Positions 25,636 to 32,537 of a stretch of 64,000 nt of DNA are shown piece after piece. The DNA lies in contig DASYKY010000111.1 of assembly GCA_035995025.1 (NCBI GenBank), positions 1-64,000 on the forward strand, read 5' to 3'. This DNA is from Actinophytocola sp035995025 (GTDB lineage Bacteria > Actinomycetota > Actinomycetes > Mycobacteriales > Pseudonocardiaceae). Under the pieces are notes generated by a model that was not told where the DNA came from, searched no databases, and was given only the letters and a program-made list of their open reading frames with translations. The position numbers and the translations under genes are program-made. Each line of letters opens with the position of its first letter. The first letter of the stretch is position 1.

Positions 25636-26780
25636 CGGATCCATTCAGGACACCCGAGCGCAGGGCCCTGCGCGAGACGACGCGGCGGTTCGTCGAGAAG
25701 GAAGTGCTGCCGTACCTCGACGACTGGGAGCGCGCCGGTGAGCTGCCACGCGAGCTGCACCGCGCGGCCGGCGCGCTCGGCCTGCTCGGCGTGGCCTTCC
25801 CCGAGGCCGCGGGCGGCGGGGGCGGTGACGTCCTCGACGCGATGACCGTCACCGAGGAGGTGCACTACGCGGGCGCGTCCGGCGGCGTGGTGGCGGGGCT
25901 GTTCACCTCCGGCATCGCGCTGCCGCACATCGCGCACGCGGGCGACCCCGCGCAGATCGAGCGCTGGGTGCGGCCGACGCTCGCCGGCGAGCTGATCGGC
26001 TCGCTCGCGGTGACCGAGCCAGACGGCGGCTCCGACGTGGCCAACGTGCGCACCACGGCGAAGAAGGACGTTGACGACTACGTCGTCAACGGCGCCAAGA
26101 CGTTCATCACCTCCGGCGCCCGCGCCGACTTCGTCACCACCGTCGTGCGCACGGGCGAGCCCGGCGCGCACGGCCTCTCGCTGCTCGTCGTCGAGAAGGG
26201 CACCCCGGGTTTCACCGTCACCCGCAAGCTGGACAAGATGGGCTGGCTCTGCTCGGATACCGCCGAGCTGTCCTATGTGGACTGCCGCGTCCCGGCGGCG
26301 AATCTCGTCGGCACGGAGGGCGGCGGGTTCGCCCAGGTCGCCACGCACTTCGTCACCGAGCGGCTCGCGCTCGCCGTGCAGGCCTACGCCACCGCGCAGC
26401 GCGCGCTCGACGTGACCGTCGACTGGTGCCGGCTGCGCGAGACGTTCGGCCGCCCGCTGATCTCGCGGCAGGTCGTGCAGCACACGCTGACCGAGATGGC
26501 CCGCCGGGTCGACGTGGCGCGCAGCTACGCCCACCAGGTCGCGATCCGCCACGCGGCGGGCGAGCCGATGGTCGCCGAGGCCTGCTTCGCCAAGAACACC
26601 GCGGTCGAGGCGGGCGAGTGGGTGGTCAACCAGGCCGTCCAGCTGCACGGCGGGCTCGGCTACATGCGCGAGTCCGAAGTGGAACGGCACTACCGGGACA
26701 TCCGGATCCTCGGCATCGGCGGCGGCACCACCGAGATCCTCACCGGCCTGGCCGCAAAAATTCTGGGGTACACCAAGTGA
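25632..26780 (+). CDS. Acyl-CoA dehydrogenase (first of the operon)
   Basis: 382 residues of the acyl-CoA dehydrogenase fold: N-terminal helical domain, the FAD-contacting SLAVTEPDGGSDVANVRTTA, YVVNGAKTFITSGARADF, and the C-terminal LHGGLGYMRESEVERHYRDIRILGIGGGTTEI, which normally contributes cofactor contacts. It should introduce a double bond into an acyl-CoA, passing electrons to ETF. GTG start overlaps the AtuA-like stop by four bases. A partner of the carboxylase that follows; chain type unknown (branched-chain or terpenoid acyl-CoA likely). Confidence 0.93.
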   Translation: MTDPFRTPERRALRETTRRFVEKEVLPYLDDWERAGELPRELHRAAGALGLLGVAFPEAAGGGGGDVLDAMTVTEEVHYAGASGGVVAGLFTSGIALPHIAHAGDPAQIERWVRPTLAGELIGSLAVTEPDGGSDVANVRTTAKKDVDDYVVNGAKTFITSGARADFVTTVVRTGEPGAHGLSLLVVEKGTPGFTVTRKLDKMGWLCSDTAELSYVDCRVPAANLVGTEGGGFAQVATHFVTERLALAVQAYATAQRALDVTVDWCRLRETFGRPLISRQVVQHTLTEMARRVDVARSYAHQVAIRHAAGEPMVAEACFAKNTAVEAGEWVVNQAVQLHGGLGYMRESEVERHYRDIRILGIGGGTTEILTGLAAKILGYTK

Positions 26781-26783
26781 CAC

Positions 26784-26934
26784 CGCGAGTCCAACGTTCC
26801 CGCCCCGCGAGTCCAACGCTGCGGACCGCCGAGTTCGACCTTCGCGTGCCCGCTGGGACGAGGCGGTGTGCCCGGAATCCGCGACTCGCGGGTCCAGAGT
26901 GCTGGACTCGCGGGTTCCGAGTGTTGGACTCGCG
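26784..26934. repeat. Forward-then-inverted cluster of GCGAGTCCAACG repeats between acyl-CoA dehydrogenase and carboxylase genes
   Basis: Two forward units CGCGAGTCCAACG(T/C)T at 26784-26798 and 26806-26820, a diverged stretch, then two inverted units (AGTGCTGGACTCGCG at 26898-26912, AGTGTTGGACTCGCG at 26920-26934). Forward and inverted units are complementary and could fold the intercistronic RNA into a long stem. The last unit runs straight into the GGGGAGG ribosome site of the carboxylase gene. This fills the whole 169-base gap, which otherwise holds nothing. Confidence 0.85.
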
Positions 26935-26949
26935 AGGGGAGGTGCGGGC

Positions 26950-28551
26950 GTGACGCGACTTCGTTCCACTGTGGACATCGGAAGCGCCGAGTTCGGGGCC
27001 AACCGCGAGGCGATGCTGGGGAAGCTGGCCGAGATCGGGGCCGAGCAGGCCAAGGCGGTCGCGGGCGGCGGCGAGAAGTACGTCGAGCGGCACCGCAAGC
27101 GCGGCAAGATGCTGGTGCGCGAGCGCATCGAGATGCTGCTCGACGAGGACTCGCCGTTCCTCGAGCTGTCCCCGCTCGCGGCGTGGGGCAGCGACTACCG
27201 CGTCGGCGCCAGCATGGTCACCGGCATCGGCGTCGTCGAGGGCGTCGAGTGCCTGGTCAGCGGCAGCGACCCGACGGTCAAGGGCGGCGCGAGCAATCCG
27301 TGGACGGCGAAGAAGTCCTACCGGGCCGCGGACATCGCCGCGCAGAACCGGCTGCCGGCCGTACACCTGGTCGAGTCGGGCGGCGCGGACCTGCCGACGC
27401 AGAAGGAGATCTTCATCCCCGGCGGGCGGATCTTCCGCGACATCACCCGCTCGTCCGCCGCGCGCATCCCGTCCGTGGCGCTGGTGTTCGGCAACTCGAC
27501 GGCGGGCGGCGCGTACCTGCCGGGCATGTCGGACTACGTGGTGATGGTCAAGGAGCGCGCGAAGGTGTTCCTCGGCGGGCCGCCGCTGGTGAAGATGGCC
27601 ACCGGCGAGGAGTCCGACGACGAGTCGCTCGGTGGCGCGGAGATGCACGCCCGCACGTCCGGCCTCGCCGACTACCTGGCCGCCGACGAGCAGGACGCGA
27701 TCCGCATCGGCAGGCGGATCGTGGCGCGGCTCAACTGGCGCAAGCAGGGCGCTGCCCCGGACGCCGCCTACGCCGAGCCAGAGCACGACGCCGAGGACCT
27801 GCTCGGCATCGTGCCGACCGACCTCAAGGAGCCGTTCGACCCGCGCGAGGTCATCGCCCGCGTGGTGGACGGGTCGGACTTCGACGAGTTCAAGCCGCTG
27901 TACGGGACGAGCCTGGTCACCGGCTGGGCACGCGTGCACGGCTACCCGGTCGGCATTCTCGCCAACGCGCGCGGCGTGCTGTTCAGCGAGGAGTCGCAGA
28001 AGGCGGCCCAGTTCATCCAGCTGACCAACCAGATCGACACGCCGCTGCTGTTCCTGCACAACACGACCGGCTACATGGTCGGCAAGTCCTACGAGCAGGG
28101 CGGCATCATCAAGCACGGCGCGATGATGATCAACGCGGTGTCGAACTCGACGGTCCCGCACATCTCGATCCTCCTGGGCGCCTCCTACGGCGCGGGGCAC
28201 TACGGCATGTGCGGGCGGGCCTACGACCCGCGGTTCCTGTTCGCGTGGCCGAGCGCGAAGTCGGCGGTGATGGGCCCGCAGCAGCTGGCCGGCGTGCTGT
28301 CGATCGTGGCCCGGCAGGCCGCGGCGGGCCGGGGCCAGGAGTACAGCGAGGAGCACGACAAGGCCATGCGCACGATGGTGGAGAACCAGATCGAGGCGGA
28401 GTCACTGCCGATGTTCCTGTCCGGCATGCTCTACGACGACGGCATCATCGACCCGCGCGACACCCGGACCGTGCTGGGCATCTGCCTTTCGTCCGTCCAC
28501 AACGGACCGATCAGCGGCGCCGCCGGTGGCTTCGGCGTCTTCCGGATGTGA
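26950..28551 (+). CDS. Acyl-CoA carboxylase carboxyltransferase (beta) subunit
   Basis: 533 residues of the biotin-dependent carboxyltransferase family (MCCB/GCCB-like length and style): RHRKRGKMLVRERIEMLLDEDSPFLEL start, GSDPTVKGGASNPWTAKK, HLVESGGADLPTQKEIFIPGG, GNSTAGGAYLPGMSDYVVMVK and the oxyanion-type GASYGAGHYGMCGRAYDPRF. It transfers carboxyl from biotin to an acyl-CoA such as methylcrotonyl- or geranyl-CoA. GTG at 26950 behind GGGGAGG. The biotin subunit follows at once. Confidence 0.94.
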   Translation: MTRLRSTVDIGSAEFGANREAMLGKLAEIGAEQAKAVAGGGEKYVERHRKRGKMLVRERIEMLLDEDSPFLELSPLAAWGSDYRVGASMVTGIGVVEGVECLVSGSDPTVKGGASNPWTAKKSYRAADIAAQNRLPAVHLVESGGADLPTQKEIFIPGGRIFRDITRSSAARIPSVALVFGNSTAGGAYLPGMSDYVVMVKERAKVFLGGPPLVKMATGEESDDESLGGAEMHARTSGLADYLAADEQDAIRIGRRIVARLNWRKQGAAPDAAYAEPEHDAEDLLGIVPTDLKEPFDPREVIARVVDGSDFDEFKPLYGTSLVTGWARVHGYPVGILANARGVLFSEESQKAAQFIQLTNQIDTPLLFLHNTTGYMVGKSYEQGGIIKHGAMMINAVSNSTVPHISILLGASYGAGHYGMCGRAYDPRFLFAWPSAKSAVMGPQQLAGVLSIVARQAAAGRGQEYSEEHDKAMRTMVENQIEAESLPMFLSGMLYDDGIIDPRDTRTVLGICLSSVHNGPISGAAGGFGVFRM

Positions 28552-28556
28552 GCGCC

Positions 28557-30518
28557 GTGATCACGAACCTGCTCGTCGCGAACCGGGGTGAGATCGCCCG
28601 ACGGGTGTTCCGCACCTGCCGCACGCTGGGCGTGTCGACGGTCGCCGTGCACTCCGACGCGGACGCCGCCGCCCTCCACGTGCGCGAGGCCGACGCGGCC
28701 GTGCTGCTGCCGGGCACCGCGCCCGCCGACACCTACCTGCGCGCCGACCTGCTCGTGGCGGCCGCCCGCGAGGCCGGTGCGGACGCCGTCCACCCGGGCT
28801 ACGGGTTCCTGTCGGAGAACGCCGCGTTCGCCCGGGCCGTGCTCGACGCCGGGCTGACCTGGGTCGGCCCGCCCCCGGAGGCCATCGCCGCGATGGGCTC
28901 CAAGATCGAGGCCAAGCGGCTGATGGCCGGCGCGGGCGTGCCCGTGCTGTCCGAACTGGACCCGGCGGCGATCACCGAGGCCGACCTGCCGGTGCTGGTG
29001 AAGGCGTCCGCCGGAGGTGGCGGCCGGGGCATGCGCGTGGTCCGCTCCCTCGACGAGCTGGCGTCCCAGGTGGACGGTGCGCGAGCGGAGGCGGCGTCCG
29101 CGTTCGGCGACGGCACGGTGTTCTGCGAGTCGTACCTGGTGACCGGCCGGCATATCGAGGTCCAGGTACTCTGCGACACCCACGGCACGGTGTGGACGGT
29201 CGGTGAGCGGGAGTGCTCGATCCAGCGCCGCCACCAGAAGGTCGTGGAGGAGACGCCCTCGCCGCTGGTGGACCGGGTCGCCGGGATGCGCGACGAGCTG
29301 TTCGCCGCCGCACGCGACGCGGCCAAGGCCATCGGCTACGTCGGTGCCGGCACGGTGGAGTTCCTCGCCGGCGACGACGGCCGGTTCTACTTCCTGGAGA
29401 TGAACACCCGGCTGCAGGTCGAGCACCCGGTCACCGAGTGCGTCACCGGCCTGGACCTGGTGGCGCTGCAGCTCGCCGTCGCCGAGGGCCGGTCGCTGCC
29501 CGCCGATCCGCCGGAGCCGCGCGGGCACGCGATCGAGGTGCGGCTCTACGCCGAGGACCCGGCCGCCGGCTGGCGCCCGGCGAGCGGCACGCTGCACCGC
29601 TTCGAGGTGCCCGGCGTGGCGGCCGAGTTCGCCGTCCCGGCCGAGGGGATCCGGCTCGACTCGGGCGTGCGCGGCGGCGACGTGGTCAGCCCGCACTACG
29701 ACCCGATGCTCGCGAAGGTGATCTCGGTGGCGCCGACCAGGGACGTGGCGGCCCGCGCGCTCGCCGCCGCGCTGACCCGCTCGCGCATCCACGGCGTCAC
29801 CACCAACCGGGACCTGCTGGTGCGGGTGCTGACCCACCCGGCGTTCCTGGCCGGCGAGACGGACACGGCGTTCTTCGACCGGCACGGCCTGGACACGCTC
29901 GCCGCCCCGCTGGCAGGCGAGGAGACCGTGCGGCTCGCCGCGCTGGCCGCCGCGCTGGCGCGGGCCGCGGCGAACCGGGCGAACGCGGCGGTGCTCGGCC
30001 GGGTGCCGAGCGGCTGGCGCAACGTGGTCGCCGCGCCGCAGACCAAGCGGTTCCGGCACGGCGAGGACGAGCTCGAGGTCCGCTACCGGCTGACCCGCGA
30101 CGGGCTGACCGGCCCGGAGGGCGTCCGGCTGGTCGACGCCGCACCCGGCGCGGTGGTGCTCGACGTGGGCGGCCTGCGCCGCCGGTTCGAGGTGACCTCC
30201 TATCCCGGCCTGTCCTGTGTGGACTCTTCGCTCGGGTCGGTGGCCCTGGCCCCGGTGGAGCGGTTCGCCGACCCGGCCGACCAGGTGGCGGCCGGCTCGC
30301 TGCTCGCGCCCATGCCCGGCACGGTCGTGCGAGTGGCGGTCGCGGCGGGGGAGAGGGTAACGGCAGGCCAGCCGCTGCTGTGGCTGGAGGCCATGAAGAT
30401 GCAACACCGGATCGACGCCCCGGCCGACGGCGTTGTCGCGTCGCTCGACGTCGCCGCCGGGGACCAGGTCGAAGTCGGCCGCGTGCTGGCCGTCGTCTCA
30501 CCCGAGGAGGAGGCATGA
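28557..30518 (+). CDS. Acyl-CoA carboxylase biotin carboxylase/carrier (alpha) subunit
   Basis: 653 residues: biotin carboxylase domain (ITNLLVANRGEIARRVFRTC; HPGYGFLSENAAFA; ASAGGGGRGMRVV ATP loop; RECSIQRRHQKVVEE; EMNTRLQVEHPVTE, residues 1-450), a linker, and a C-terminal biotin carrier domain with the biotinylated Lys614 in EAMKM. It carboxylates its own biotin with ATP and bicarbonate. GTG at 28557 is used; the GTG at 28548 overlapping the previous stop is the alternative. The alpha-beta pairing next to two acyl-CoA dehydrogenases suggests a leucine/isovalerate- or terpenoid-type pathway. Confidence 0.94.
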   Translation: MITNLLVANRGEIARRVFRTCRTLGVSTVAVHSDADAAALHVREADAAVLLPGTAPADTYLRADLLVAAAREAGADAVHPGYGFLSENAAFARAVLDAGLTWVGPPPEAIAAMGSKIEAKRLMAGAGVPVLSELDPAAITEADLPVLVKASAGGGGRGMRVVRSLDELASQVDGARAEAASAFGDGTVFCESYLVTGRHIEVQVLCDTHGTVWTVGERECSIQRRHQKVVEETPSPLVDRVAGMRDELFAAARDAAKAIGYVGAGTVEFLAGDDGRFYFLEMNTRLQVEHPVTECVTGLDLVALQLAVAEGRSLPADPPEPRGHAIEVRLYAEDPAAGWRPASGTLHRFEVPGVAAEFAVPAEGIRLDSGVRGGDVVSPHYDPMLAKVISVAPTRDVAARALAAALTRSRIHGVTTNRDLLVRVLTHPAFLAGETDTAFFDRHGLDTLAAPLAGEETVRLAALAAALARAAANRANAAVLGRVPSGWRNVVAAPQTKRFRHGEDELEVRYRLTRDGLTGPEGVRLVDAAPGAVVLDVGGLRRRFEVTSYPGLSCVDSSLGSVALAPVERFADPADQVAAGSLLAPMPGTVVRVAVAAGERVTAGQPLLWLEAMKMQHRIDAPADGVVASLDVAAGDQVEVGRVLAVVSPEEEA

Positions 30519-30561
30519 CACTTACCGCATCGCCCCCGGGGCGAGAACCGGTGCCGAGTGC

Positions 30562-30669
30562 CTCTCAACCGCGCCCAGGGGGAACGGGACGCGATCTAGC
30601 CACTGGTACGTGCGGAACCGAGCAATATTCGCCCAACGCAACCAAGAGTTTGAATTCCGGGGAGGCGGC
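30562..30669 (+). promoter_or_regulatory. Leader element, copy B (also found at 14003-14111)
   Basis: Second copy of the leader described at 14003, here between the carboxylase stop (30518) and the acyl-CoA dehydrogenase ATG (30670). The most conserved end is GAATTCCGGGGAGGCGG, which holds the ribosome site. The copies differ by one base in distance to the ATG, so a peptide read through both leaders would be in different frames relative to the genes; comparison of codons gives mostly non-synonymous changes, which favours an RNA- or DNA-level function. Confidence 0.65.
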
Positions 30670-31830
30670 ATGAACAATTTTACCGAGTCCGAAGAGCGGC
30701 AGGCACTGCGCGCGGCGGTGGCCGACCTGGGCAAGCGCTACGGCGGCGAATGGTTCCAGCGCAAGGCCCGCAGCGGCGAGAAGACCGCCGAGCTGTGGAA
30801 CGAGGCCGCCAAGCTCGGCTACCTCGGCGTCAACGTGCCCGAGGAGTACGGCGGCGGGGGCGGCAACATCGGCGACCTGGCCGCGGTGGCCGAGGAGCTC
30901 GCCGCGCAGGGCTGCGGGCTGCTGCTGATGGTCGTCTCGCCCGCCATCTGCGCGACGATCATCGCCCGGTTCGGTACCGACGAGCAGAAGCAGACCTGGC
31001 TGCCCCGCTTCGCGGACGGGTCGCTGCGCATGTCGTTCGCGATCACCGAGCCGGACGCGGGCTCCAACGCGCACAAGCTGACCACCACCGCCCGCCACGA
31101 CGGCGACGGCTGGATCCTCAGTGGACGGAAGGTGTTCATCTCGGGCGTGGACGAGGCCGAGGCGGTCATGGTCGTCGGCCGCACCGAGGACACGAAGACC
31201 GGCCGGCTCAAGCCCGCGCTGTTCATCGTGCCGACGAACGCGCCGGGCCTCGAGTACCAGCCGATCGAGATGGACATCATCTCGCCGGACAAGCAGTTCA
31301 TGCTGTTCATCGACGACGTGAGACTGCCGGCCGACGCGCTCGTCGGCTCGCAGGACGCCGCGCTGCTGCAGCTGTTCGCGGGACTCAACCCGGAGCGGAT
31401 CATGGCCGCGTCGTTCGCGATCGGCATGGGCCGCTACGCGCTGGGCAAGGCCGTCGAGTACGCGAAGACGCGGCAGGTGTGGAGCACGCCGATCGGCGCG
31501 CACCAGGCCGTCGCGCACCCGCTGGCCGAGGCGAAGATCGAGCTGGAGCTGGCGAAGGTGATGACCCAGAAGGCCGCCGCGCTCTACGACTCCGGCGACG
31601 ACATGGGCGCCGGCGAGTCGGCGAACATGGCGAAGTACGCGGCCGCCGAGGCGTCGGTGAAGGCCGTGGACGCCGCGGTCCAGGTGCACGGTGGCAACGG
31701 GATGACCGTCGAGTACGGCCTGGGCGCGCTGGTCGCGGCAGCGCGCGTCAACCGGATCGCGCCGGTCAGCCGCGAGATGATCCTGAACTTCGTAGCCCAG
31801 AACACCCTTGGCCTACCGAAGTCCTACTGA
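30670..31830 (+). CDS. Acyl-CoA dehydrogenase (second of the operon)
   Basis: 386 residues: SEERQALRAAVADLGKRYGGEW start, GYLGVNVPEEYGGGGG, SFAITEPDAGSNAHKLTTTA (FAD loop), GWILSGRKVFISG, VDAAVQVHGGNGMTVEYG near the C-terminus. A distinct paralogue from the 25632 gene; the two may act at different steps or on different chain types. ATG at 30670 directly behind the GGGGAGG of leader copy B. Stop overlaps the next ATG by one base. Confidence 0.93.
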   Translation: MNNFTESEERQALRAAVADLGKRYGGEWFQRKARSGEKTAELWNEAAKLGYLGVNVPEEYGGGGGNIGDLAAVAEELAAQGCGLLLMVVSPAICATIIARFGTDEQKQTWLPRFADGSLRMSFAITEPDAGSNAHKLTTTARHDGDGWILSGRKVFISGVDEAEAVMVVGRTEDTKTGRLKPALFIVPTNAPGLEYQPIEMDIISPDKQFMLFIDDVRLPADALVGSQDAALLQLFAGLNPERIMAASFAIGMGRYALGKAVEYAKTRQVWSTPIGAHQAVAHPLAEAKIELELAKVMTQKAAALYDSGDDMGAGESANMAKYAAAEASVKAVDAAVQVHGGNGMTVEYGLGALVAAARVNRIAPVSREMILNFVAQNTLGLPKSY

Positions 31831-32444
31831 TGTCCGAGGCTCTGCGCGAACCTAGGCAGGACCGTAGTCGTGCTACGCGGCGGCGGCTGCTGGAGGCGGC
31901 GATCGAGTGCCTGGCCGAGCTGGGCTGGTCGGGGAGCACGGTCGCGGTGGTGGCCGAGCGGGCGGGCGTGTCCCGCGGCGCCGCACAGCACCACTTCCCG
32001 ACCCGCGAGGACCTGGTCACCTCGGCGGTCGAGTTCGTCACCGAGGAGCGGCTGGCGCTGCTGCGCGCCCACGCCGCCGACCTGCCGACCGGGCCGGGCC
32101 GCACGCAGGCCGTGATCGACATGGTCGAGCACATGTACACCGGCGCGGTGTTCCGCGCGGCCATCCACCTGTGGGTGGCCGCGTCCTCGGACGAGCGGCT
32201 GCGCGAGCGGGTGGTCAAGCTCGAGGCGCACGTCGGCCGGGAGACGCACCGGGTGGCGCTGGAGCTGCTGGGGGTGGACGAGTCCTTGCCGGGCGTGCGC
32301 GAGGCGGTGCAGGCGACGCTGGACCTGGCCCGCGGCCTTGGCCTGGCGAACCTGCTGTCCGACGATCACCGCCGGCGTACCCGGGTGCTGCGCCAGTGGG
32401 CGGTCATGCTCGACACGGCGGTGGCACAGGCGCGAATTGCGTGA
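31830..32444 (+). CDS. TetR-family repressor of the AtuA/carboxylase operon
   Basis: 204 residues: N-terminal helix-turn-helix (RATRRRLLEAAIECLAELGWSGSTVAVVAERAGVSRGAAQHHFPTREDLV) and an alpha-helical ligand domain. Coupled to the second acyl-CoA dehydrogenase by TGATG. As the last gene it probably represses its own operon through the palindrome at 23111-23128, with an acyl-CoA as inducer; this is inferred from position and family. Confidence 0.92.
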   Translation: MSEALREPRQDRSRATRRRLLEAAIECLAELGWSGSTVAVVAERAGVSRGAAQHHFPTREDLVTSAVEFVTEERLALLRAHAADLPTGPGRTQAVIDMVEHMYTGAVFRAAIHLWVAASSDERLRERVVKLEAHVGRETHRVALELLGVDESLPGVREAVQATLDLARGLGLANLLSDDHRRRTRVLRQWAVMLDTAVAQARIA

Positions 32445-32537
32445 CTTGACATCCGAGTAATAATCGAATTGTTCGGCTTTTCGCGATAACGCGCAAGAAT
32501 GGTCGAATGGGGCGATTATAGCGGATGTGAGGAGCAT

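Noticed and set aside
26784..26934. Possible CRISPR array
   Set aside because: Units are 15 bases, spacing is irregular and short, and both orientations occur; no cas genes.
32477..32497. Rifamycin-associated element upstream of helD
   Set aside because: The inverted pair CTTTTCGCG/CGCGCAAG does not fit the published element well enough to name it.
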